Below are positions 36,162-43,831 of a stretch of DNA of 64,000 nt, piece after piece. The position numbers were made by a program, and so were the translations under genes. Origin of the DNA: Pseudoalteromonas sp. EB27 (GTDB taxonomy: Bacteria > Pseudomonadota > Gammaproteobacteria > Enterobacterales > Alteromonadaceae); contig NZ_MTQD01000006.1 of the NCBI RefSeq assembly GCF_001974875.1, positions 178,294 to 242,293 on the forward strand, given 5' to 3'. The notes beneath the pieces are model-generated. The model was not told the DNA's origin. It saw only the letters and a program-made list of their open reading frames with translations, and did no database searches. How positions within the stretch are numbered: the first letter of the stretch is position 1; each line of letters opens with the position of its first letter.

Positions 36162-36779
36162 TTACTTAGCAGGTTCTAATAAACTAAATGTAGGTAAGCG
36201 CCACTTAAAGCGTATTGATGCCATACGTATTAAGTACCCCGCAACCAAGCTCACAATAATGCTTATGTTGTCGTCAATATTGTAATGGTGTAATGCTAAG
36301 TATAAGCACGCTACAATTAACGATACGCTGGCATATAGCTCATTGTGTAATACTAACGGTGCTTGGCGACATATTAAATCGCGCAGTAACCCACCAAATA
36401 CGCCAGTAACAACTGCGGCCACTACACAAATACCGTAATGTAATCCCATATTAAGCCCCACTTGGCAGCCAATAATACTAAAGGCAGCTAAACCAAGGGC
36501 ATCCAAGCGCATAAATATACCTTTAAATTTAACCACCCATTTAGCCAGCCACGTAGTGACAATGCCGGCAATACAGGTAATTAATAAATACTCTGGGTGT
36601 TGTACCCACGTAAGCGGGTAATTGCCTAGTAATATATCTCGAACGCTACCACCACCAATTGCGGTCGCACTAGCTACTAGCACCACGCCAAACCAGTCCA
36701 TTTTCATTCGCCCTGCGCTAAGTGCGCCAGTCATGGCTTCTGCGGTAATACCAATAATATAAACAACGGTTAGTAACAT
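36162..36779 (-). CDS. TRIC-type cation channel family protein (YadS/YicG group)
   Basis: Inner-membrane protein of 205 aa with about seven helices arranged as two inverted repeats. Both glycine motifs are visible: TAIGGGSVRDILLG in the first repeat and GVFGGLLRDLIC in the second. These are the UPF0126/TRIC hallmark. Members have been described as monovalent-cation channels or small amino-acid transporters. No obvious operon partner. Confidence 0.9.
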   Translation of the reverse strand: MLLTVVYIIGITAEAMTGALSAGRMKMDWFGVVLVASATAIGGGSVRDILLGNYPLTWVQHPEYLLITCIAGIVTTWLAKWVVKFKGIFMRLDALGLAAFSIIGCQVGLNMGLHYGICVVAAVVTGVFGGLLRDLICRQAPLVLHNELYASVSLIVACLYLALHHYNIDDNISIIVSLVAGYLIRMASIRFKWRLPTFSLLEPAK

Positions 36780-37081
36780 GAGATAATCACTTGAAATTTG
36801 TGCGTAAAAATAAGGTGTGGATTGTATAGATAAATTAAGTAAATAACGAATGAAAAATCATACTAAAAAAGCATCATTCAGATAGAAATAACTAATAACA
36901 AAAACCAGTGTAAACAAGCTGTTAAGTTCATAAGTGGGTGCGCAATGATTCATGTGAATTAAAGGACATATGACCGCAAAGTATAAATAAAACAGGTTGG
37001 ATTTAGTTGTTTTTAGCGCGTTTATTTTTCAGCTAACTTTAATAGCGAAAGCGTGAAAATTAACGCAATATGAATAATTGG
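36780..37081. other. Intergenic region, no gene seen
   Basis: About 300 bp between the divergent TRIC and cold-shock genes. It is strongly AT-rich with no ORF or RNA gene that I can support. Confidence 0.5.
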
Positions 37082-37111
37082 TTGCATGGTTTTAATTTAG
37101 GAACGTATAAT
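37082..37111 (+). promoter_or_regulatory. Sigma70 promoter of the cold-shock/Excalibur gene
   Basis: TTGCAT (37082-37087) and TATAAT (37106-37111), 18-nt spacing, about 60 nt upstream of the start codon. Confidence 0.55.
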
Positions 37112-37171
37112 AACAAGTGTTAACTAAATGGAATTTGCGTAAAACGCAGCTTAAGCATAATAGGCGGATAC

Positions 37172-37723
37172 ATGCACAAAGGATTGTTAAAGACGTGGAA
37201 AACAGACAAAGGTTTTGGTTTTATTAAATCAGACACCTTAGAACACGACACGTTTATACACATATCAGCGCTCAAACACATGAGCCGCAAGCCTAAAGTT
37301 GGCGACACCATTTACTTTGAAGTAGCAACACAGCCCGACGGTAAAACCAAAGCAATTAACTGCCGTATAGAAGGCGTTGCAGAGCTTAAAGCACCTTATC
37401 AAAAACACAATAACCAGCCGCACCGCATTGCTAAATCTAATTTTGCCAGTAGCTTTTTAGGTAAAGTTGCCTCAATTGCGCTTATTGCTGTACTTTGTTT
37501 ATATGCATTTAATAGATACAACGCTCACTCAAGCAGCCAAACTCCCATTATTAGCAATGCCGATTTAGCCACCTTTGATGTTAAACACCCAAAAATCGTG
37601 AACCCTGAGAACACACAAAATTTTACGTGTGATGGCAGGCAGTACTGTACTCAAATGAGTTCGCGAGCCGAAGCCGTATTTTTTATTAATAACTTGCCCG
37701 GATACAAAAATGGATGGGGATAG
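37172..37723 (+). CDS. Cold-shock domain/TM/Excalibur protein, frameshifted in the last domain
   Basis: 183 aa as read. An N-terminal cold-shock RNA-binding fold (about 3-68, KTWKTDKGFGFIKS and DTFIHISAL) is followed by a basic linker, a helix (about 95-112, VASIALIAVLCLYAF) and an Excalibur-type motif (FTCDGRQYCTQMSSRAEAVFFINN). The frame then reads LPGYKNGWG-stop. Deleting one T at 37694/37695 restores NCPDTKMDGDRDGKPCE plus SDSRF, stop at 37760, the exact expected Excalibur ending. The gene is therefore recently broken at its 3' end, or the base is a sequencing error. GGCGG is the RBS. Confidence 0.85.
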   Translation: MHKGLLKTWKTDKGFGFIKSDTLEHDTFIHISALKHMSRKPKVGDTIYFEVATQPDGKTKAINCRIEGVAELKAPYQKHNNQPHRIAKSNFASSFLGKVASIALIAVLCLYAFNRYNAHSSSQTPIISNADLATFDVKHPKIVNPENTQNFTCDGRQYCTQMSSRAEAVFFINNLPGYKNGWG

Positions 37724-37944
37724 AGATGGAAAACCTTGCGAGAGTGATTCACGATTTTAAAGGGTCGGGTTATAAAGCTTTCAGCTTTAAATAAAAATAG
37801 ATTTAATTAATGGCTGTGTACAAATACAGTTATTTGCAATTTTCCCCAGAACATTATTAAAAGTCGTTTCGGGGTTAAATAATAAAGGCCATTGAATAAC
37901 TCTTTTATTTAATTGTTATTAATAGAGTTATTTAGTGTAAATAT

Positions 37945-38017
37945 CGAACAACATAATATACGCCGTTTTGGGGAGTTATAAACCCCAAAAGCGGGGTTCA
38001 ATAAGCTGTTAAGCATC
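37945..38017 (+). repeat. attC-like site (upstream edge of cassette array)
   Basis: CCGTTTTGGGG (37963-37973) pairs with CCCCAAAAGCGG (37983-37994), flanked on the right by the R' core GTTAAGC (38008-38014, consensus GTTRRRY). The left core is degenerate (CGAACAAC). The next cassette would begin at T38009. The decisive support is that GTTAAGCATC here is exactly complementary to GATGCTTAAC at the end of cassette 1. Confidence 0.6.
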
Positions 38018-38037
38018 TAATCGAACTAGGAGTTAGC

Positions 38038-39015
38038 GTGAACTTATTTATAGACACAAATGTATTCTTATCTTTTTATCACCTATCAAATGATGATCTG
38101 GAAGAAATTCATAAATTAACAGTCCTTATTGAAAAAAGAGAGGTGACTTTATGGCTTACAGAACAAGTTAAAGATGAATTCAAACGTAATCGCGAAAATA
38201 AAATATCAGAGGCAATGAAAAAACTTAAAGAACAAAAAACTAAGCCTCAGTTCCCTCAAATTTGTAAAGATTATGAAGAATATCCTGAAATAAGAGAACT
38301 ACAAAAACAATACTCTCAAAAACTATCATCATTAACAAAAAAAGTTACTGATGATGTTACTGGAAGTACCCTGAAAGCAGATCAAAAGATAAAAGAATTG
38401 TTTGCTAAATCGAAAGTAATTGAGACAACGAATGAGCTTGTTGCAAAAGCGAGATTTAGAATGGATGTTCGAAACCCACCAGGAAAAGATGGATCTCTTG
38501 GTGATGCAATAAACTGGGAGGGTCTACTTGAGTCGGTTGAAGATAATCAAAAATTGTATTTAATTGCGGATGACAAAGACTACTATTCAGTTTTGGATGA
38601 GTATAAATTAAAAGAATTTCTTTCTGATGAGTGGAAAGACAAAAAATCAGAAGAAGTTGTCTTTTATCGACGATTATCCCAATTCTTTAAAGACCACTAT
38701 CCTGATATCAAGTTAGCAACTGAACTTGAGAAAGAATTAGCTATCCGCAATTTAGTCAATAGTGGAAATTTTGCTAATACACATAGTGCAATTTCTAAGC
38801 TCAGTAAATATGCAGAATTTAATAAATCACAAGTTAATGAACTAGTCCAAATATGTTTCACGAACGATCAAGTTGGCTGGATAATTGGTGATGATGATGT
38901 TGAAGAGTTTTATAAATCACTTTTGGATAATCACGGTGATGTAATTGAAGATGAACTTAAGCTCAAATTGGAAGAAGCATTAAAACCAGCTGGTTCTGAT
39001 GATGACGATGCTTAA
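38038..39015 (+). CDS. PIN-domain (DUF4935-like) protein, integron cassette 1
   Basis: Soluble protein of 325 aa with a PIN-like nuclease fold. Acidic residues placed for metal binding: Asp6 (NLFIDTNVFLSF), Glu47 (EQVKDEFKRNR), Asp156 (PPGKDGSLGDAINWE) and Asp178/179 (YLIADDKDYYS). The PPGK..S.GDA.NWE block is characteristic of DUF4935-type PIN proteins. The C-terminal 130 residues are charged and helical, not recognised. Start GTG at 38038 with AGGAG upstream; the stop TAA lies inside the R'' core of attC1. Codon use is more AT-rich than the neighbours. No antitoxin-like ORF precedes it, so a stand-alone effector or defence role is an inference. Confidence 0.75.
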   Translation: MNLFIDTNVFLSFYHLSNDDLEEIHKLTVLIEKREVTLWLTEQVKDEFKRNRENKISEAMKKLKEQKTKPQFPQICKDYEEYPEIRELQKQYSQKLSSLTKKVTDDVTGSTLKADQKIKELFAKSKVIETTNELVAKARFRMDVRNPPGKDGSLGDAINWEGLLESVEDNQKLYLIADDKDYYSVLDEYKLKEFLSDEWKDKKSEEVVFYRRLSQFFKDHYPDIKLATELEKELAIRNLVNSGNFANTHSAISKLSKYAEFNKSQVNELVQICFTNDQVGWIIGDDDVEEFYKSLLDNHGDVIEDELKLKLEEALKPAGSDDDDA

Positions 39016-39107
39016 CAAGCTAATAAACAAGGACAAAATACGGCTGGCTATCTCGCTTCGCTCGTATTTTAGCCCGCCAAATTTTGCCTGTTATTAGGGC
39101 GTTATGT
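39010..39107 (+). repeat. attC site 1
   Basis: 98-bp site: R'' GCTTAAC (39010-39016, RYYYAAC), an imperfect inner stem (CAAAATACGGCTGGCTA against TAGCCCGCCAAATTTTG) and R' GTTATGT (39101-39107) after GGGC. GATGCTTAAC (39007-39016) is the exact complement of GTTAAGCATC at 38008-38017, as expected for the two ends of a single cassette. Confidence 0.8.
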
Positions 39108-39124
39108 TTTATAGGAGAGTTAAT

Positions 39125-39607
39125 GTGAAAAAAGTGTGTAACCATCTCATCGAAGAGATCACTAGTAAGCAAGGCTACACTGCTTTATTTAAAGCTTTTG
39201 TAGTTATCACAACCGTATATTTAGTTTCAATAATTCAAGTTACAAACATTATTTTACCAATCGAAGCTGACGCATATAAATTAAAATTTACAGTTGAGAA
39301 AGAACTTAAAAAAAGCATTGAATTTGATAGCCTTGTTTGTAAAATTGAGACGAAATCTTACGCGGATTGTAAACTAGCTAAGTACAAATATGAATTATCG
39401 AACTCTTCTATAGGAGCCTTAGATGTATTTCAAGAACTCCTGTATCTTCTAGCATACGTTACTGGATTACTCTCTGTGGTTGGATTTATTTGTTATCCGT
39501 ATACTACTAAAAGTACTAAATCCGAGGAAGCGGGCAATAACTCTGAGGATGCGAAACACGAAGAAGTGGAAAATAATCCCGAAGATGCGAAATCAAATAA
39601 CATATAA
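39125..39607 (+). CDS. Two-helix membrane protein with repeated acidic tail, integron cassette 2
   Basis: 160 aa from GTG 39125, with AGGAGA 6 nt upstream; the frame extends back into attC1. Two transmembrane helices (about 24-43 and 108-130) bracket a domain of about 60 residues with two cysteines (SLVCKIETKSYADCKLAKYKYEL). The tail has two copies of a 12-residue acidic unit (SEEAGNNSEDAK, HEEVENNPEDAK) encoded by a 36-nt tandem repeat. No family recognised. It is the only ORF of cassette 2, as typical for such arrays. Confidence 0.6.
   Translation: MKKVCNHLIEEITSKQGYTALFKAFVVITTVYLVSIIQVTNIILPIEADAYKLKFTVEKELKKSIEFDSLVCKIETKSYADCKLAKYKYELSNSSIGALDVFQELLYLLAYVTGLLSVVGFICYPYTTKSTKSEEAGNNSEDAKHEEVENNPEDAKSNNI
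39535..39606 (+). repeat. 36-nt tandem duplication in the cassette 2 gene
   Basis: Two 36-nt units, each ending GA(G/A)GATGCGAAA, encode the repeated acidic tail of the cassette 2 protein. Positions are approximate to a few nt. Confidence 0.6.
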
Positions 39608-39760
39608 TTAACATTGACATATATGGACGCTCCCTTGAAGTCAAGACGAGCTAATGTATAAACATCAAAATTGATGCCTTTATTTTATTATCATGTATCC
39701 CATTTCACAGTCATGATGCGTCACAAGCTTGCTGAAAAGCAAAGGAAATTAACAAGAAAA

Positions 39761-39792
39761 GGAAATTAACAAGACACCCACTCTAAATTTTG
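39761..39792 (+). repeat. GACACCCA..TAAATTT motif, copy A
   Basis: TTAACAAGACACCCACTCTAAATTTTG. It matches the left end of the transposase unit at 41523. It is preceded by a tandem duplication of GGAAATTAACAAGA. Sits within cassette 2 distal sequence and may be a solo end or target-related relic. Confidence 0.6.
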
Positions 39793-39827
39793 TTAGACGA
39801 TGATGATGTTCATTTTATAGGTTAAGC

Positions 39828-39928
39828 GCCTAGCAAGTTGCTCGAGCAGGAAAATTATAGTTGGCTGCAGCTCGTACCTCACGAATTTTAGCCAACCATA
39901 ATTTTCTTCTTAGCAAAGCGTTAAGTGC
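39828..39928 (+). repeat. attC site 2
   Basis: R'' GCCTAGC (one mismatch to RYYYAAC) and R' GTTAAGT (39920-39926). The outer stem is completed by CTAGCAAG/CTTAGCAA. The inner stem GAAAATTATAGTTGGCT pairs with AGCCAACCATAATTTTC with one mismatch. The spacer GCAGCTCGTACCTCACGAATTTT has the usual unpaired loop. An exceptionally clear attC. Confidence 0.85.
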
Positions 39929-39969
39929 TCGTGTTGTTATCTGGCTTCTGTGTTCAAAAAGAGAAATTA

Positions 39970-40920
39970 ATGAAAAAAAGATTACAAGTATTCGTATCAT
40001 CAACATATTTAGATTTAGTTCCTGAAAGACAAGCTGCCGTTTCCGCGATATTGAAATCAGGGCATATACCTGCTGGAATGGAGTTATTTACAGCTGGAGA
40101 TCAAAGTCAATGGAGTATTATTAAGCGTTGGATTGATGAATCAGATGTATATATGCTAATTTTAGGGGGGCGATATGGAAGTGTTGAACCAGACAGTGGT
40201 TTAAGTTATACCGAGTTAGAATATAATTATGCCCTAGATATAGGGAAACCACTATTCGCAGTTGTTATAAACGATAAGGCATTAGATGCAAAAATAAAAA
40301 AAATTGGCGCTTCTGTTTTAGAAAAAGATCATCCGGTTGAACTGAGTGCATTTAAACAAAAAGTATTATCGAATATGTCATCATTTTACGACGATGAAAA
40401 AGATATTCGGTTATGTGTTCTAGAAAGCTTACCAGAGATCGCCGCAACTAGAGAATTAGATGGTTGGATATCAGGTGCAGAAGTACCAGATACGAAAAGC
40501 TTGGTTGATGAAATAACACGATTAACCAAAGAAAATAGAGATCTGACAAATGAGATGAGCTCACTTCAAGACAAGCTTAAAAAAGCACCATCCTCTAAGG
40601 AAAATTCGTCAAATGAGGAGTTGGCTATCATATTAAAATCAATTGAAATTGACTTTCCGAAAGCCATGGAACAGCCTAAAATGAATTTATACGCAGCGCT
40701 GATGTGGTTAAAAGATCCTCTTGTGACGGGGATTACAAATGGGCATGGATCTGATGATTTAACCATGTTTGTTTATCAAAATATACTTCCTAAGTTACAA
40801 ATACATAATCTTGTAATAAATGAAAAAGTTGCATCTGTAAAATATCGACGTTTTTCTTTAACCAAGCATGGGCAAGAGTTTTTAGCTTATATTGAAAAGA
40901 AAGAAATATTAAATAAATAG
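39970..40920 (+). CDS. DUF4062 protein with coiled coil and C-terminal winged-helix-like domain, integron cassette 3
   Basis: 316 aa from ATG 39970. A DUF4062 domain occupies about residues 1-95 (RLQVFVSSTYLDLVPERQA, DVYMLILGGRYGS, SYTELEYNYALDIGKPLFAVV), a Rossmann/TIR-like fold found in many stress and defence proteins. A coiled coil follows (about 175-210), and then a C-terminal winged-helix-like module (KYRRFSLTKHGQEFLAYI). The stop codon touches the truncated R'' core. The cassette setting makes an accessory or anti-phage role plausible but unproved. The ORF could extend upstream to 39925, but that would read through the R' core. Confidence 0.75.
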   Translation: MKKRLQVFVSSTYLDLVPERQAAVSAILKSGHIPAGMELFTAGDQSQWSIIKRWIDESDVYMLILGGRYGSVEPDSGLSYTELEYNYALDIGKPLFAVVINDKALDAKIKKIGASVLEKDHPVELSAFKQKVLSNMSSFYDDEKDIRLCVLESLPEIAATRELDGWISGAEVPDTKSLVDEITRLTKENRDLTNEMSSLQDKLKKAPSSKENSSNEELAIILKSIEIDFPKAMEQPKMNLYAALMWLKDPLVTGITNGHGSDDLTMFVYQNILPKLQIHNLVINEKVASVKYRRFSLTKHGQEFLAYIEKKEILNK

Positions 40921-40928
40921 CACTTAAC
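40920..40928 (+). repeat. Truncated attC (R'' core only) after cassette 3
   Basis: GCACTTAAC is an exact RYYYAAC core and the exact complement of GTTAAGTGC at 39920-39928, the start of the same cassette. The rest of the site is missing; sequence that follows leads into GACACCC motifs. Confidence 0.65.
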
Positions 40929-40959
40929 AAAAGACTATGGCGTCATGAATTAGAATTAA

Positions 40960-41018
40960 AAAATTAACCAGACACCCATATGGAAATAAACAAGACACCC
41001 ATCTTAAATTTCAGCTTA
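40960..41018 (+). repeat. GACACCCAT motifs, copies B1 and B2
   Basis: GACACCC at 40971-40977, and GACACCCATCTTAAATTTC from 40994. Both are preceded by AAC or AAACA, as in copies A and C. Adjacent direct copies suggest repeated element arrival or excision. Confidence 0.55.
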
Positions 41019-41055
41019 GTCAGCAGTGCAGAGCAAGTTTTCGGAGTATTAAAAA

Positions 41056-41499
41056 ATGGACTTTGTTATATGCTTAATTTTATTTTTATTGTTCTATATT
41101 TTAGTCAATTATATCCAAAGCATTATTGGGTATTACCCTAAACTAGCTAGAGAATATAAAACGGATTTAATTATTTCTGATTCCTCACTTTTAAAATCAA
41201 GCAGTATGTACTTGACGAATGTGGCAGATATTTCTCGTGAGAAAAACAGTGAATATCGGACTTGGCTAAATATCAAATCATTTCAGCAAGGTATATTTAT
41301 AAGCCAAAAACGGATGTTGATTTTACTATTTCCCAGGAGTTTTTTAATACCATGGGAGCAAATTAGTTTAATAAAAGAAAAAACTAATTTTCTTAAAAAT
41401 CAATATCTTTATAAAGTCGAATGTAAAAAAGAACCTGTTTATATCATTACGAAATTCGATTTATTAAAAAGCGTAAGTAACAAGAATTTACGAGAATAA
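41056..41499 (+). CDS. Membrane-anchored PH-like domain protein (possible cassette 4)
   Basis: 147 aa. One N-terminal helix (FVICLILFLLFYILVNYIQSI), then a beta-rich domain with FISQKRMLILLFPRSFLIPWEQISLIKEK, a pattern common in PH-like or DUF-type membrane-anchored modules. Very AT-rich codon use like the cassette genes. Flanked by GACACCC motifs on both sides and no complete attC is seen, so its cassette status is uncertain. No function assigned. Confidence 0.5.
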   Translation: MDFVICLILFLLFYILVNYIQSIIGYYPKLAREYKTDLIISDSSLLKSSSMYLTNVADISREKNSEYRTWLNIKSFQQGIFISQKRMLILLFPRSFLIPWEQISLIKEKTNFLKNQYLYKVECKKEPVYIITKFDLLKSVSNKNLRE

Positions 41500-41522
41500 A
41501 TGAAGTCAGGAATATTAACAGT

Positions 41523-41597
41523 GACACCCATCCTAAATTTTGCTCTTTTCAAAATTTAGGACTACGTTTGGTTAGTGCAAAAAACGAGCGGGGTGTC
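41523..41597 (+). repeat. 5' hairpin and inverted motif of the Y1 transposase unit
   Basis: GACACCC (41523-41529) is mirrored by GGGTGTC (41591-41597), immediately before the transposase ATG. Inside lies a perfect hairpin, CCTAAATTTT (41532-41541) with AAAATTTAGG (41551-41560). This is the fourth copy (C) of the GACACCCATCCTAAATTT motif and looks like the REP-type or terminal hairpin recognised by the enzyme. Confidence 0.75.
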
Positions 41598-41599
41598 TT

Positions 41600-42574
41600 A
41601 TGGCAATTGCAAGAAAGCGTCAAGTAAGTTTGGTTGATACAAAATACTACCATTGTATTTCACGTTGCGTGCGTCGTGCATTTTTATGTGGCGAAGACCG
41701 CTTTACAGGCAAATCTTACGAGCACCGCAGAGGCTGGGTTGAAGATAAACTGCTTGAATTAGCTAAGGTATTTTGTATTGATGTATGTGCTTATGCTGTT
41801 ATGAGTAACCATACTCACTTAGTCCTGTATGTGGATGATAATCAAGCAAACAGGCTTAATGATAAAGCGATTGTTATTCGTTGGCATAAACTCTGTAAAG
41901 GCACAGTGTTAACACAGAAATATGTACGAGGTGAAAAGTTAAGTAAAGTTGAGCTCATATTTTTCAATCAAACGGTTAAACAATATCGCGAACGCTTATC
42001 AAGTATCAGCTGGTTTATGCGGGTGTTAAATGAAGACATTGCGCGCAGGGCAAATAAAGAAGATAACTGTACTGGCAGGTTTTGGGAGGGACGATTTAGT
42101 TCACAAGCATTATTAGATGAAGCCGCATTGGCGGCCTGCATGGCGTATGTAGACTTAAACCCCATCAGAGCCAAAATGGCTAATACCCCAGAAGAATCAG
42201 AGCATACTAGCATCAAACAACGCATAACATATGCAAAGGAAGGCAAGCAACCAAAACAACTCCAGCGCTTTGCAGGCATGCCACGTCAGATTATTCCGAA
42301 AGGGCTGCCGTTTAAGCTTAAATCGTACCTTGAACTTGTTGAGCTAACAGAGCGAATAATACGAGAGGATAAACGCGGGCATATTGATAATATGAACCTT
42401 CCTTTGTTAGAAAGGCTTAATATATCCCCAGAAAACTGGTTAAAACTCACTACGCAATTTACGCGCGTATTCCATGGTGCGGTAGGAAGACCCAATTCAC
42501 AAGCAAGTTACTGTGAAAATTTAAAGCGTAAACGGCGATCAAATATTAGTAATTGCGAAAAGTTACTCGCATAA
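41600..42574 (+). CDS. Y1 HUH transposase, REP-associated (RAYT)/IS200-like
   Basis: 324 aa. The HUH motif HTH at residues 71-73 (SNHTHLVLYV) and the catalytic tyrosine in AYVDLNPIRAKM mark a Y1 single-strand transposase. FWEGRF is typical of RAYT/TnpA-REP proteins. There is no TnpB or IS605-type partner. The start ATG 41600 follows GGGGTGTCTT. The enzyme should nick single-stranded hairpin DNA such as the upstream CCTAAATTTT hairpin. Domesticated RAYTs are usually single-copy and associated with dispersed palindromes, as seen nearby. Confidence 0.85.
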   Translation: MAIARKRQVSLVDTKYYHCISRCVRRAFLCGEDRFTGKSYEHRRGWVEDKLLELAKVFCIDVCAYAVMSNHTHLVLYVDDNQANRLNDKAIVIRWHKLCKGTVLTQKYVRGEKLSKVELIFFNQTVKQYRERLSSISWFMRVLNEDIARRANKEDNCTGRFWEGRFSSQALLDEAALAACMAYVDLNPIRAKMANTPEESEHTSIKQRITYAKEGKQPKQLQRFAGMPRQIIPKGLPFKLKSYLELVELTERIIREDKRGHIDNMNLPLLERLNISPENWLKLTTQFTRVFHGAVGRPNSQASYCENLKRKRRSNISNCEKLLA

Positions 42575-42598
42575 AACTTAAGCTATTCAGTAATAAAT

Positions 42599-42623
42599 CA
42601 TAACTGCATTATGCAGTTATTTC
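42599..42623 (+). terminator. Hairpin after the transposase gene
   Basis: TAACTGCA and TGCAGTTA with TTA loop, followed by TTTC. Probable terminator of the RAYT gene. Confidence 0.6.
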
Positions 42624-42782
42624 ATGTGTGTAATTTAGGTTTAATAGGGTTAATGACTTATTTAACGGATGAAATAAAAGTGACCCAGCAATAAAAGATA
42701 AATTCTTAACCTGAAGAGCGAATTTTTTGGCATAGTTCTGCTTGTTCAATTAAGGTGGCTGACTGGTTTGGTATGGTTTTTT

Positions 42783-42875
42783 AAGCCATTTATAGCCTCT
42801 AAAAGCGAAGCGCCTCATAACCTCTTTGTGAATTAGTCTTTAGAGATTACGAAGAGGGCATTAACTTGGGATACG
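42783..42875. repeat. Dispersed hairpin repeat, copy 1
   Basis: Shares AAGCCATTTAT.GCCTCTAAA.GCG.AGCG near the left end and AAGAGGGCATTAA.TT near the right with copy 2 at 43832-43940. The ends (GCCTCT / AGAGGGC) are inverted, so the unit can fold. It lies downstream of a minus-strand gene. Confidence 0.65.
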
Positions 42876-42920
42876 GTAGACGAACGCTTTAAGTTGAAAG
42901 TGGGCGTCACTTTAAACGTA

Positions 42921-42960
42921 AAACATCGGCGAATTAGCACTCTAATACACGCCGATGTTT
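42921..42960 (-). terminator. Hairpin downstream of the 43004 gene
   Basis: AAACATCGGCG (42921-42931) and CGCCGATGTTT (42950-42960) form an 11-bp perfect stem 43 nt after the stop of the minus-strand membrane-protein gene. Confidence 0.6.
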
Positions 42961-43003
42961 ATAACTCATTTAAATAAGCACATTACTTGTAAGGTATTTG
43001 GCC

Positions 43004-43606
43004 TTAGTCTGCTTTACGGTAAAGGCTTATTAAGCATATCGCTAAAAGTAACGTTGCAATCATACCCGAAGCGCCAGCAACAGCTGATGGAAGAAATCCA
43101 TCACGGCCAAAGGTTATTAAAATACCATTGGCTAACATTGCAACTCCGCCTGCTAGGGCTGTAAGGCCTCCAATGGCTTTGCCACCTTTAGCTAGAAAAG
43201 ACAGGCCAAAAACAAGAGCTGCTAATCCTAATAATAATTTAGCTGCGTAGTAAATCATGAATGACAGAGAAACCACGCCACCTATTAAAGGTTGTGCGCC
43301 TTCTACAGTGCCCGCTACTTTTCCAAATGTTGAAAACAAAGTAAGGCCAATACTCACCTGTACTATGTTAAGTACCGCACTAAACGCGATTGCCGACCAG
43401 CCTAGTTGAGCGTTTTTTGCTTGCACCATAGATGTGCCTGCAAAGGCAACAAGTAAAGTAAATACCAGTGCTTCTAGCCCCCAAGCCACCTGCCTTGAAA
43501 AACTAATTTCTGCACTGTAAAGAACAGAATAAATACCCTGTGATATAGCCAATACCAATAATAACGATGCTGTAATTAGCATGGTGCGTTTATTCGTAAA
43601 TTCCAT
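43004..43606 (-). CDS. Multi-span membrane protein of unknown function
   Basis: 200 aa with about six hydrophobic helices in GxxxG-rich segments (LLLGLAALVFGLSFLAKGGKAIGGLTALAGGVAML). No catalytic motif or known signature seen. A good RBS (AGAGGT) precedes the ATG. Both flanks carry copies of the hairpin repeat. Function cannot be assigned. Confidence 0.6.
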   Translation of the reverse strand: MEFTNKRTMLITASLLLVLAISQGIYSVLYSAEISFSRQVAWGLEALVFTLLVAFAGTSMVQAKNAQLGWSAIAFSAVLNIVQVSIGLTLFSTFGKVAGTVEGAQPLIGGVVSLSFMIYYAAKLLLGLAALVFGLSFLAKGGKAIGGLTALAGGVAMLANGILITFGRDGFLPSAVAGASGMIATLLLAICLISLYRKAD

Positions 43607-43831
43607 TATTTACCTCTTATAATTTTATATTTAATGCTTTAAAAAGATTCGACAGGTTTGAATACGTCAAACAGGGAGCTTTTTAGCTAATTAGCTTTTA
43701 CACTTAGCCTATAAGACAGGTAAAGCTATTTAATTATTTCACCTAAACCTATAAAAGTATTAATTAATAATAAATAGGCTAAAGCTTTGGCTTTTTAAAT
43801 CAAAACTTAAATTGTAAAACTGTTTTGATTC
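43607..43831. other. Intergenic region, no gene seen
   Basis: AT-rich stretch upstream of the membrane-protein gene, containing no recognisable gene or RNA. The hairpin repeat copy 2 follows at 43832. Confidence 0.5.

Noticed and set aside
37983..37994. Simple intrinsic terminator instead of attC at the upstream end of cassette 1
   Set aside because: There is no T-tract after the stem, and the GTTAAGCATC core exactly complements the far end of cassette 1.
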